From positions 1,984,001 through 2,048,000 of the forward strand of contig NZ_CP046507.1 in the NCBI RefSeq assembly GCF_009741445.1: a DNA stretch of 64,000 nt, read 5' to 3'. Origin of the DNA: Mycobacterium avium subsp. avium (GTDB lineage Bacteria > Actinomycetota > Actinomycetes > Mycobacteriales > Mycobacteriaceae). Shown here one piece after another: positions 21,001-28,659 of the stretch. How positions within the stretch are numbered: position 1 is the first letter of the stretch; the number at the start of each line of letters is the position of its first letter. The notes under the pieces are model-generated. The model searched no databases. It was given only the letters and a program-made list of their open reading frames with translations, and had not been told where the DNA came from. The translations under genes and the position numbers were made by a program.

Positions 21001-21712
21001 AAGATTCGTACGGTTCCCGCTCCGAGGCGGGCGCGAACCGATAACCCGGTTCGCTTTCCGACGGTAGGTTCTCGGCCCAATAGGCCCGATCATCGAGATA
21101 ATCGGTGGACGCTTCGTATTCGGCCTCGCAGGCAATCAAATCACTCAGCGACCCGAAATAGGCGGGGGGAATCGGCGCACCCGAGGCCAACGCGTTGTAG
21201 ACATCCCCGATGCGGTGGCAAATGAGAGCAAGACCGATTCCGTCCGCCACGATGTGGTGGCAGCACACGAATAGATAGAATTCGTCCACGCGGGTCTGCA
21301 ACAACGCAAATTTGAACAGCGGGCCATCGAGCGGCATCACGGTGCGCTGAATCGAGGCCGCCAGCCGGTAGGCTTCCTGGACGGGATCTTGCGAGCCCAT
21401 CCGCTGATAGCACGCGAGCTCGACGTCCGGGTAATCGACGGCCTTCTGGAAAACCTGGCCATCCACCTGGAAAAAGGCGGCTCGGAGTGGTTCGGCCTCG
21501 CGCACCACTTGCCGGATCGTGTGCTCCAGCAACCACGGGTCGACGGTGCCTTCGATTCGCAGCAGGTAGCCCAGCTGCCACCTCGCACCCTGCTGATCCG
21601 TTTCCTGTGCGAGCCAGATGTCGAGCTGTCCGCGTGTCAGCGGGAATGGCCCACCATCGAGTTCCGTCAGTTGTTCTCGCCCAACGTGCAGTGCCCGGTC
21701 ATCGATCGTCAT
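18005..21712 (-). pseudogene. NRPS, 5' fragment: C-A-T and start of second C domain
   Basis: The synthetase starts at ATG 21712 with AAAGGA seven bases upstream. The first condensation domain comes right at the N-terminus, with HHIVADG at about residue 154, as in starter C domains that accept an acyl chain. The first A domain has [11 protein letters not shown] at about 635 and [12 protein letters not shown]; the hand-read binding code is D-V-W-T-V-V-A-M-C-K. The carrier domain is [12 protein letters not shown] at about 1013. The second C domain has HHIAADG at about 1200. At 18003-18004 two extra bases (or one missing) shift the frame, and the phase is lost after GWAPLPVQ. No epimerase domain is seen. 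Confidence 0.88.
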
Positions 21713-21729
21713 CGGAATTCCTTTGCGGG

Positions 21730-21852
21730 TTACTTGCCAGCACCGCGGCGCTGCGCCGCCAGCCTGTCCCGTAAAGTCTTCGGGCGGATATCGGGCCAGT
21801 TCTGTTCGATGTAGTCCAGGCACGCAGCGCGATCCGCTTCGCCGTAAACCGG
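21730..21852 (-). pseudogene. mbtH-like gene, 3' remnant cut by the IS end
   Basis: The last 40 codons of an MbtH-type protein: it begins at [14 protein letters not shown], continues with [16 protein letters not shown], and ends at TAA 21730-21732, 17 bases before the NRPS start. MbtH proteins are small (about 65-75 residues) partners needed for folding and activity of many A domains. The family's N-terminal half, including the SLWP and GWR motifs, is absent. The frame runs out four bases before the inverted repeat of the IS256-type element. The missing half is not found at the other end of the IS. Confidence 0.85.
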
Positions 21853-21856
21853 TCAA

Positions 21857-21874
21857 GTCCCGGGAAGTGGTGTA
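21857..21874 (+). repeat. IS256-type terminal inverted repeat, left
   Basis: GTCCCGGGAAGTGGTGTA reads inward from the left IS end, next to the truncated mbtH gene. It matches the reverse complement of the right end except at two positions. Confidence 0.8.
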
Positions 21875-21894
21875 GTGCTGTGTGATCCGGTGGG

Positions 21895-22126
21895 TTAGGC
21901 GGTGAGTGCGGGCATGTCGTTGGCTCCTATGTCGGGGTTGTCGTCGGTGATGGTGGTCAGGCGGCAGCGGGTGAGGATGTCGAGGCCGAGGTAACGGCGG
22001 CCTTCGGCCCATTCGTCGTTCTGTTCGGCCAACACGGCGCCGACGAGACGGACGATGGCGTCGCGGTTGGGGAAGATCCCGACGGCGTCGGTGCGGCGGC
22101 GGATCTCTTTGTTGAGCCGTTCACTG
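21895..22126 (-). pseudogene. IS256-family transposase, 3' fragment
   Basis: The C-terminal 70 or so codons of the transposase: similarity starts at [16 protein letters not shown], continues [16 protein letters not shown] and [14 protein letters not shown], and stops at TAA 21895-21897. In intact relatives this block follows directly after the sequence KIWSNNP, which here ends the 5' fragment 4 kb away. The frame upstream of SERLN runs into the inner transposon and has no similarity. Confidence 0.88.
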
Positions 22127-22137
22127 GTTATCTGGAG
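22127..22137 (+). repeat. Left inverted end of the Tn554-type element
   Basis: GTTATCTGGAG reads inward at the left junction. The bases outside (CCGTTCACTG) still encode the ERLN codons of the IS transposase on the minus strand, which fixes the boundary to within a few bases. Confidence 0.8.
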
Positions 22138-22223
22138 CACTGTGTGCGATAGCTGTTGTGACCTGCAGGTTTGTGTCGTGGAGGGTGTCCATGACGCGGC
22201 TGGAGATCGATATCGGTTGGCGG

Positions 22224-22655
22224 TCAGCATGGCCCGATCGTTACCGAATCGCGATGCGTCCGTTCATGGTGTCTTCCGGTGTCGTCGCGGAGTTGGCCAA
22301 GGGCGCACGCGAGTTGGCGGCGTAGCCGCCGGTTCTCATCGGCGAGTTCGTGGTTGCGGCGGTTGGCGATTTCGAGGCGCTGCCGCAGGGAGTCGTCGCT
22401 GGCGCGTTGTCGGGCAGGTAACGGTGTGCTTGGCTCGGGCCGGTGCTGGGCGCGGAGCCGGCAGATCTCGTCTTTGAGGTCGATTTGGGTGTAGATCCAC
22501 GAGCGGGAGACACCGGCATGGCGGGCGACGGATTCGAAGGTGAGCACGGCGCCGGTCCGGTCGAGTTCGTGCATCGCCGCGATCGCCTTGGCGCGGGTGT
22601 GTTCGTGCCGCTGCTGGGCCGCCCGGATGAGGTTGATGCTGTTGTCAGCCCGCAT
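22224..22655 (-). CDS. tnpC: Tn554 TnpC-like protein (DUF6262-type)
   Basis: A 143-residue protein with an N-terminal helix-turn-helix-like segment ([19 protein letters not shown]) and a C-terminal charged coiled coil ([20 protein letters not shown]). Small proteins of this build are the third gene of Tn554-type transposons and influence insertion frequency and orientation. The ATG at 22655 overlaps the end of tnpB by 11 bases, so the genes are coupled. It is the last gene before the left end of the element. Confidence 0.85.
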   Translation of the reverse strand: MRADNSINLIRAAQQRHEHTRAKAIAAMHELDRTGAVLTFESVARHAGVSRSWIYTQIDLKDEICRLRAQHRPEPSTPLPARQRASDDSLRQRLEIANRRNHELADENRRLRRQLACALGQLRDDTGRHHERTHRDSVTIGPC

Positions 22656-24876
22656 GTTTGGCCTTCCCTGGTTCTGAATCGTTGAGGGCGGTGATGATGG
22701 TGTCCAGGTTGTGCAGGACTTGACGGTTCATCTCGGCCAGACGTTGTTGGCCGCGGGCTTCGGCGGCGGTGATCAGCTGCAGAGTCTGTTGCCGCTGCTG
22801 GTGGTGCTGGGGCAGGAACTCGGCGGTGGTGAGGAACATCGGGCAGGTCAGGCAGGCGTTGGCGTGCGGGCAGCTCTGCTGCACCGGCAGTCCGCAGTAG
22901 CCGTTGGGTAGGGCCTGGGTGGCTCGGCCGAGGCGCTGTTTGGCCCAGGCGGCCTCCGCGATCGGCCCGGACGGGTCGAAAATGATTGTGGCGCCGTGGA
23001 TGTCGACCTTTCGAGCTGCCTCCCACTGACGGCGCACGGTGGTGTCGTGCAGGCGGGCGTAGTGCCCGGTCATCTGCGCGGAGTCATGGTCGAGGATGCG
23101 TCGCACGACCTCTTGCGGGACGTCGCGGTTGATCAGCCGGGTGCCCAGGGTATGGCGCCACTGGTGCGGGGTGAGGTGCACCGGCTGGCCGTGCTCGTCG
23201 CGGATGTCGCAGACGGACAGCCAGCGCAACAGCGCCATCCGGTAGGTGGGACTCGCGATCGGGTGGGTGCCGTCAATGTTCTTCGTCGGCCGTGGGAACA
23301 ACACCGGCGTGCCTGCCGGCCAACGCTGGGAGGTGTGGTTGCGATGTTCGGCGATGAGTTCGCGCAACTGCTCGTCGATGGGCACCAACGCGTCGCGTTT
23401 CATCTTGTGGTTGAGGTAGCGCAGATACGGTGCGCCTTCGGCATCGGCGACCACACAATCGCTGCGCAGCCGCAGCGCATCAGTGATCCGTAGCCCGCAA
23501 CGCATCAAGATGATCGTGATCAACCGGTGAGCGGGGTCGGCGTATCGGGCAAGGTTGTCGGGATCCTCGAGCTGGGTCATGACCTGTTCGGCCAGTGCCC
23601 GAGGCAACCGTTCATCGCGTTTGGGGTAGTCCTCGGCGAAGAACATCGCGTCTGCGGGAAGGTCTGTGTCCCAACGGTGTTGGCGGACGGTAGCGAAGAA
23701 TCGGTTGAGCAGCCCGATATGGGTCCCGCGGCGTTGGGCACCGATGGAGTCGCTGCGCAGGTTGGCCAAATAGCGCTCCAGCACCGGCCGGTTGATCCGG
23801 TCGATGCTCTCGACGCCGATGTCGGCGAGGTACCCGGCGAAGCGGGTGAGCGCAACGACCGGCCTGCCGCCGCCGGCTTCCAGACCCAATCCGGTCGATA
23901 GCCGCCACCGGACCCACCGCTTGGCCAGATCCCGCAGCCACGGCTGCGGAATACCGTCGAAGCGCAGCGTGCGGTCTCCGTCGTAGCCGAGCCGGCGCAT
24001 GCGCCAGACTTCGCGCGGGTATTCGGCGTCCCAGCCGCCGGCCTCGGCCAGGTCGGCGATCACCCGGGATGCGTAGCTGAGGAATCCACGGGAGCGAGTG
24101 TCGTTGATCGTCGACCGAGCCCAGTCATGCCAGGTGTCCTCGTCGTGGTGGAGCAGGGAGCCCACGCCTGCGGCGGCCAGTGCCTTCACCACGCGCATGA
24201 CCACGTCCGGGGTGAGCTTGCCCTGCCGATCGTCGTGGCGGCGTTGCAGCACGTACTGCAGTTCCAGCTTCAGCTGACCGATCAGCCGGTCGAGCCGTAT
24301 CTGCTCACTGGCCAACGGGGCTTCGGCGGCGAAGCGGTCGGCGAACACGTCGATGTCGGGTCTGCCGTTGACCTTCCAGGTGTTGGTGTGGGTTTGGCAG
24401 AACGCAGACGTGCCCTGCGGCCAGAGCTCGCAGTGCGGAATCCGGCAGGTCACCCCGGCCGCTGGTTGCTTGAACGGCTGCGGTTCGGCCAGCCATCCGG
24501 CCAGGCTGGGGCGCCCGGCGCGTTCCCATCGTTGCGCGTGCAGCCCGCACATGCCGCCACGGGCAGAGCCGTAACCGCAACCGGGCACCCGGCAGCGCTG
24601 GTTGGGTTGTCGCCGCCGCCACCGCGGATCGGTCGACACGACAAACTGCTCCACCGACGGGCGTCCTTCGTCGTCCCACCGTTGCCGATGTCCTTCACAC
24701 AGGCCGCGTCCGCGGGCGGTTCGCCCGCACCCCTCAACCCGGCACTCGGCTCCACCAAACACCGGATCATCGGCACCGAATTCCAGTACATCGCTGCGGA
24801 ATTCGCTGCGGACCTCGGCCATCAGCTTGCCGATTAGCCCCGACGGGCCGGCGGGCTTCAGCGACGGCGCGCTCAT
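22645..24876 (-). CDS. tnpB: Tn554 TnpB-like tyrosine recombinase with Cys-rich N-terminus
   Basis: A 743-residue integrase-type recombinase. The first 170 residues contain several Cys/His clusters (CRVEGCGRTARGRGLCEGH, CRVPGCGYGSARGGMCGLH and a third around CRIPHC), probably zinc-binding. The catalytic domain shows the first Arg in MRCGLRITDALRL, the HxxR box in TPHQWRHTLGTRL, HD in ILDHDSAQMTGHY and the nucleophile Tyr in GHYARLH. A late Cys cluster (CGLPVQQSCPHANACLTCP) follows. ATG 24876 overlaps the tnpA stop as ATGA. The protein is longer than staphylococcal TnpB because of the Cys-rich N-terminus. Confidence 0.88.
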   Translation of the reverse strand: MSAPSLKPAGPSGLIGKLMAEVRSEFRSDVLEFGADDPVFGGAECRVEGCGRTARGRGLCEGHRQRWDDEGRPSVEQFVVSTDPRWRRRQPNQRCRVPGCGYGSARGGMCGLHAQRWERAGRPSLAGWLAEPQPFKQPAAGVTCRIPHCELWPQGTSAFCQTHTNTWKVNGRPDIDVFADRFAAEAPLASEQIRLDRLIGQLKLELQYVLQRRHDDRQGKLTPDVVMRVVKALAAAGVGSLLHHDEDTWHDWARSTINDTRSRGFLSYASRVIADLAEAGGWDAEYPREVWRMRRLGYDGDRTLRFDGIPQPWLRDLAKRWVRWRLSTGLGLEAGGGRPVVALTRFAGYLADIGVESIDRINRPVLERYLANLRSDSIGAQRRGTHIGLLNRFFATVRQHRWDTDLPADAMFFAEDYPKRDERLPRALAEQVMTQLEDPDNLARYADPAHRLITIILMRCGLRITDALRLRSDCVVADAEGAPYLRYLNHKMKRDALVPIDEQLRELIAEHRNHTSQRWPAGTPVLFPRPTKNIDGTHPIASPTYRMALLRWLSVCDIRDEHGQPVHLTPHQWRHTLGTRLINRDVPQEVVRRILDHDSAQMTGHYARLHDTTVRRQWEAARKVDIHGATIIFDPSGPIAEAAWAKQRLGRATQALPNGYCGLPVQQSCPHANACLTCPMFLTTAEFLPQHHQQRQQTLQLITAAEARGQQRLAEMNRQVLHNLDTIITALNDSEPGKAKHAG

Positions 24877-25979
24877 AGCCGCACCTGCCCATCGGTGAAC
24901 CAGCCTGCCTGTTCCATGACCCGCCGAGCGTCCTCCACGGTGAGGTGCCCATACGTCGTGGTCGTCGTCGCCACGTGCGCATGTCCGAGCAGGTGCGCGA
25001 CCACCTCGATGCTGACTCCGTCGCGCAGCAGCCGGGTTGCGGCCGTGTGTCGCAGCCAGTGCGGGTCGAAGTCGATCCCGGTCCGCCGGCGCAGCCTCCG
25101 CACCAGGTCGTAGACCGCAGCGTAGGTCAGCGGATGCCCCTGCGGGCGGCCCCACAGGTTGACGAACACGTAGTCGCTGTCCAGATCGCCGTACTCGCTG
25201 TGAAGGTAGTCGGCGAACAATCGGATCAACGCGCTGCTGACTGGGATCGTGCGGACGGTCTGTGACTTGGCGCGCGCGCCATTGGCGTTATCGCGTCGCC
25301 GCACCGTCACCTCATGCTCGGCAGCGGCGATGTCGTTGTGCCGCAAACCAAGTGCCTCACCGATCCGCATCCCGGTGTCGTAGAGCACGGCGAACAGCAA
25401 TCGGTCCCGCAGCCGACCGCAACCATCCAGGATCGCCTGCACCTCGTCCGGTGAGAGCACCCGCGGCAGCTTCTTCGGCGCCTTCAACGCGATCACCCGC
25501 CGCGACCTCGGCGCGCCCTTGCTGATGTGGTGCAAAAACGGCTTCCAACCACCGCGCGCGCCGCCGACCTGCCACGAGGTCAGCAGAGCGCTGACATCCA
25601 GCCCATCTCGTGCGGCGTGGGTGTAAAACGCCCCGACCGCCGAAAGCTTGCGGTTCACAGTAGATTCCGTGCAGTGATGCGGCACCGACGGCAACACCGC
25701 AACCTGCCCATGCCGGGCCCGCAGCGGCAGCCGCAGCCAGGCCACGAACTCACCTACGTCATCAAGCCGCACCGCCCGCCAGTCCAGCCCACGCTCGGCG
25801 AGAAAACCGAACCAGTCCTTGAGATCGTGCGCGTACGCCTTGACCGTGTTCGGTGATCGCTCGATATCGGTCAGATACGCCAGATACCGGTCAACCGCTG
25901 CTACCGGAGCGTCGTCGTCGCCGAGAACGGTCCACGACTCACGCAACGAGACCGGCGAGATAACTCGTGCAATCTGCAT
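24873..25979 (-). CDS. tnpA: Tn554 TnpA-like tyrosine recombinase
   Basis: A 368-residue phage-integrase-family recombinase. The N-terminal core-binding domain (AVDRYLAYLTDIERSPNTVKAY) is followed by the catalytic domain with TGMRIGEALGL (Arg), a Lys-containing beta hairpin, HWLRHTAATRLL (HxxR), LLGHAHVATTTTTYGH (His and nucleophile Tyr). All expected catalytic residues are present. ATG 25979 has a GGAGGGGCG ribosome site. It is the first gene of the transposon, 110 bases inside the right end. Confidence 0.9.
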   Translation of the reverse strand: MQIARVISPVSLRESWTVLGDDDAPVAAVDRYLAYLTDIERSPNTVKAYAHDLKDWFGFLAERGLDWRAVRLDDVGEFVAWLRLPLRARHGQVAVLPSVPHHCTESTVNRKLSAVGAFYTHAARDGLDVSALLTSWQVGGARGGWKPFLHHISKGAPRSRRVIALKAPKKLPRVLSPDEVQAILDGCGRLRDRLLFAVLYDTGMRIGEALGLRHNDIAAAEHEVTVRRRDNANGARAKSQTVRTIPVSSALIRLFADYLHSEYGDLDSDYVFVNLWGRPQGHPLTYAAVYDLVRRLRRRTGIDFDPHWLRHTAATRLLRDGVSIEVVAHLLGHAHVATTTTTYGHLTVEDARRVMEQAGWFTDGQVRL

Positions 25980-26090
25980 CGCCCCTCCGCAGGCTCTTGC
26001 CTCCTGGACGACTGCAGATAAACACGTCCACCACGCAGAACCTGGGACCTCAACGCCTCGTGTCGGACATCAAGGACACCGCCTGCAGGA

Positions 26091-26101
26091 CTCCAGATAA
26101 C
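26091..26101 (-). repeat. Right inverted end of the Tn554-type element
   Basis: CTCCAGATAAC is the exact reverse complement of the left end. Immediately outside, on the minus strand, the codons for KIWSNNP of the IS transposase are intact up to CCC, followed by GCA. Confidence 0.8.
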
Positions 26102-27115
26102 TGCGGGGTTGTTGGACCAGATCTTTTTCCAGTGCAGGACAGGGAAATCGGCGAATGCGGTGATGTCGTCGGCGGCCTCGCGCAGCATCGTTTCGACCTT
26201 GGGCAGTTGGCGGCCGAGCATGCCGGCGATGGTGTCGAGTTGCTCTCGCACATGTTCGGCGTCGGGTTGGGCGAAGATGGTGCGGATCGCTGCGGCGACC
26301 ATCTCGGCTGATCCCTTGGGCACCTGGGCGAGCACGTTGCGCAGGAAGTGCACCCGGCATCGTTGCCAAGATGCGCCGATGAGGATGGCCTCGATGGCGC
26401 TGCGCAACCCGGTGTGGGCATCAGAGATCACCAGCTGCACCCCGGACAGGCCGCGGGTTTTCAGTGAGCGCAGAAACGCCGTCCAAAACGCGCCGTCCTC
26501 GGAGTCACCGACGTCGAAGCCGAGCACTTCACGGCGTCCGTCAGCCGCGACACCGGTGGCGATGACGACCGCTTGGGAGACCACCCGATGGTTGACCCGA
26601 GCCTTGCAGTAAGTGGCGTCGAGGAACACATACGGGAAGTGCTGCTCGGATAGAGGCCGGTCCCGAAAGGCGCCTACCTCGGTGTCCAGATCGGCGCAAA
26701 TCCGGGAGACCTCGCTTTTGGAGATGCCGGCGTCCGCGCCGAGGGCTTTAACCAAATCGTCGACTTTGCGGGTGGAGGTGCCGTGCAAATAGGCCTCCAT
26801 CACCACCGCGAACAAGCACTGATCGACCCGGCGGCGCCGCTCCAGCAGCGCCGGGAAGAACGAGCCCGACCGAAGCTTGGGAATCCGCAACTCCAAATCG
26901 CCAGCGATCGTCGACAGTGTGCGCGGCCGAGACCCGTTGCGCTGGTTGGTTCGTGATGCGCTCCGTTCATGCGGACCGGCGCCGATCACCGCCGTCAGCT
27001 CCGCATCGATGAGTGCCTGATAAATCGTCTCGGCGGCCTGCTTGATCCGATCAGCGGCATCGGCATTGCGTAATGCGTCCAGCACCTCCAGCAAGGCAGA
27101 CTGGTCCAGGGCCAT
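26102..27115 (-). pseudogene. IS256-family transposase, 5' fragment
   Basis: The first 338 or so codons of a mutator-type transposase, starting at ATG 27115 (MALDQSALLEVLDAL, GAGAGGAAC upstream). It contains the conserved stretch TNQRNGSRPRTL, the first catalytic Asp in PYVFLDATYCKARVN, the second Asp in GVQLVISDAHTGLRSAI, and HWKKIWSNNP just before the break. The frame then reads into the inner transposon until 25901 without similarity. The third acidic residue region and the ERLNKE block lie in the other fragment, so neither part can be active alone. Confidence 0.9.
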
Positions 27116-27208
27116 CGCGATGTTCCTCTCGGTAGTGATCCTTGGTCGTTTCACCACAGAGACTCACGCGATGGCCCTCTACATCAGCACCGACACGCCG
27201 CCACTATT

Positions 27209-27226
27209 TACACCACGCCCCGGGAC
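27209..27226 (-). repeat. IS256-type terminal inverted repeat, right
   Basis: The plus strand reads TACACCACGCCCCGGGAC. Its reverse complement matches the left terminal repeat at 16 of 18 positions. The sequence beyond 27226 is the start of the reverse transcriptase gene region. Confidence 0.8.
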
Positions 27227-27228
27227 GT

Positions 27229-28659
27229 TCCCCCGGGCCCCGGCGTGACCTTCTCCCGGTGCAAGTTGGCGATTTAGCTGCGCGTGGAAACCTCGACGAG
27301 GTGGCAGCGATCATCGCCACGCGGGCGCGGGAAGGTAGCGTCGGTAATCAACCTGCGCCAGTATTGGCGGCGAGCAAGTGGCGGCATGGACGGCGACCCG
27401 CCGCCGCCCTGCCATTGCCGGAACGTGTCCTCTATCGGGCCGCAACTTCCCTACTGGCTGATGGCCTTGCGCCTGAGCGCGCCAAAGATGGCTACTCGAC
27501 TATGGTGAGTGCCCCGGTCGAAAATGGCGACAAATTTATCGTAGTGACTGATTTAGCCAACTATTATTCGTCCATTCAAGTGGACAGGATTGCTAACGTC
27601 TTGTTGTCTCGGACGGGCGAGTGGTCGGTAATCGCATGGTTACGCGGATTTTTACAAGCAATTTCACCCGACGTAGGGGGCCTGCCCCAAGGGAACTTCG
27701 CCAGCGATAGGCTTGCGGACACCTACGCTGATACTTTGCTGCGGAGACTTCGTCGGCGCGGGTTGACCGCCTGGCACCATTCTGATGATTTCAGAATCGG
27801 AGCATCGAGCTATCAAGAAGGCATCAACGCTCTCGAAATTTTCGACGAAGAGCTCCGCTCACTGGGACTATTCGTGAATGAGCGAAAGACATACATTGTG
27901 AATCGCGACAAATATATCGAACATATGGAGCGAGAACGACAGTACTTCACCGACGCATGGAGGGAAAAACGCGATGAATTGACCACGGTCGATTTCTACA
28001 GCTTCGAGCCCATTACTCCAGAAGACCCAGAGGTTTTTGCCGCCGTTGCGATGGAAGAGTTGCAGGCGTGGGCCGCCGCGGCGAAGTCGGTGCGCGAGGA
28101 CGACAAGGCCGCTATGCCTACTCGGCTTGATCTTAGTTTGGTTTTGAACCTTCTATCGCTGGTACGCGAACCAGAAGCTTTAGAGCACGTCCCGGAGCTT
28201 CTACTGATGGAGCCGCAACTCACCTATCAGGTGGCCGGCTACCTGTATGAGTTGTCGGAAACCCACGCAAAGGGCGTAGATGACGCCGTTGCAACAACCA
28301 TCAAGAACACTGCCTTAAGCAGATGGATATCTGTCTGGCTGTGCTATGCGCTTAGCAATCCAGATCGCGAGAGAATCTGGGCGGGGCGACTGGCCCTCCA
28401 CCCCGAGGTGGAAGGGTGGCTCGCAGCGCAAACAAGCGTTCAAGATGAGGTCTTGGCTTCCCATGCGGTGTGGTCCTTAGCCGCTACCGGTTCGCTGGCG
28501 CGAGACGCCTGGTCCCGTCTGAATCAACTTCCCGGCTCGTACAGCTCCCAATTTGCCGCCGCTGCTCTCGCTGGACTGCCAGTAGCGGACAGAGATTCGC
28601 TCGATAGTGGCGACAGATTCGATAAAATAATTCGCAACTGGGCGGAATCGATCTTATGA
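27229..28659 (+). CDS. Reverse transcriptase of Abi/unknown-group (DRT-like) type, 5' end at the IS
   Basis: About 476 residues after the IS border. RT motifs in order: GRRPAAALPLPERVLYRA (motifs 1-2), VTDLANYYSSI with the first catalytic Asp at 27550, GLPQGNFASDRLADTYAD, the HSDD box (Asp codons 27784-27789) and LGLFVNERKTYIV. The C-terminal 250 residues are helical and without maturase or endonuclease signs, like the alpha-repeat region of Abi-type RTs. The frame is open back into the IS (TTG 27142). The first plausible own start is GTG 27259, without a good ribosome site, so the N-terminus may be lost. GC is low: the 60 bases from 27541 hold 25 G/C. The ATGA overlap couples it to the HEPN gene. 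Confidence 0.85.
   Translation, partial: SPGPRRDLLPVQVGDLAARGNLDEVAAIIATRAREGSVGNQPAPVLAASKWRHGRRPAAALPLPERVLYRAATSLLADGLAPERAKDGYSTMVSAPVENGDKFIVVTDLANYYSSIQVDRIANVLLSRTGEWSVIAWLRGFLQAISPDVGGLPQGNFASDRLADTYADTLLRRLRRRGLTAWHHSDDFRIGASSYQEGINALEIFDEELRSLGLFVNERKTYIVNRDKYIEHMERERQYFTDAWREKRDELTTVDFYSFEPITPEDPEVFAAVAMEELQAWAAAAKSVREDDKAAMPTRLDLSLVLNLLSLVREPEALEHVPELLLMEPQLTYQVAGYLYELSETHAKGVDDAVATTIKNTALSRWISVWLCYALSNPDRERIWAGRLALHPEVEGWLAAQTSVQDEVLASHAVWSLAATGSLARDAWSRLNQLPGSYSSQFAAAALAGLPVADRDSLDSGDRFDKIIRNWAESIL

Larger units (their letters stand above)
22127..26101. mobile_element. Tn554-type transposon (TnpA-TnpB-TnpC, two tyrosine recombinases)
   Basis: A 3.97-kb element bounded by GTTATCTGGAG (22127-22137) and its exact reverse complement (26091-26101). 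It carries three overlapping minus-strand genes in the order tnpA, tnpB, tnpC, the arrangement of staphylococcal Tn554: two tyrosine recombinases and a small third protein. There is no cargo gene. It splits the IS256 transposase at the codon between NNP and ERLN. As with Tn554, there is no obvious target duplication. Both ends also contain an inner CCTGCAGG (near 22171 and 26082). Confidence 0.85.
21857..27226. mobile_element. IS256-family insertion sequence, interrupted by a Tn554-type element
   Basis: The outer boundaries are terminal repeats at 21857-21874 and 27209-27226, 16 of 18 bases identical in inverted orientation. The only gene is a minus-strand mutator-type transposase split into a 5' piece (26102-27115) and a 3' piece (21895-22126) by the inner transposon. 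Without that insert the IS would be about 1.4 kb, normal for the family. The flanking bases, ACCGGTCAA on the left and GTTCCCCC on the right, do not form a target duplication. The left flank is mbtH and the right flank is the reverse transcriptase gene. Confidence 0.85.

Noticed and set aside
21712..22012. NRPS extended upstream to 22012
   Set aside because: The extra codons cross the mbtH remnant and the IS terminal repeat in a different phase and give low-complexity Arg/His sequence.
22127..27226. CRISPR array or tRNA attachment site near the recombinases
   Set aside because: No regularly spaced repeats and no tRNA-like clover structure are present. The recombinases belong to a transposon with its own ends, not to a tRNA-integrated phage.
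27142..27228. RT protein starting at TTG 27142
   Set aside because: This part lies inside the IS256 end, including its inverted repeat, and cannot be native RT sequence, although it could be translated as a fusion.
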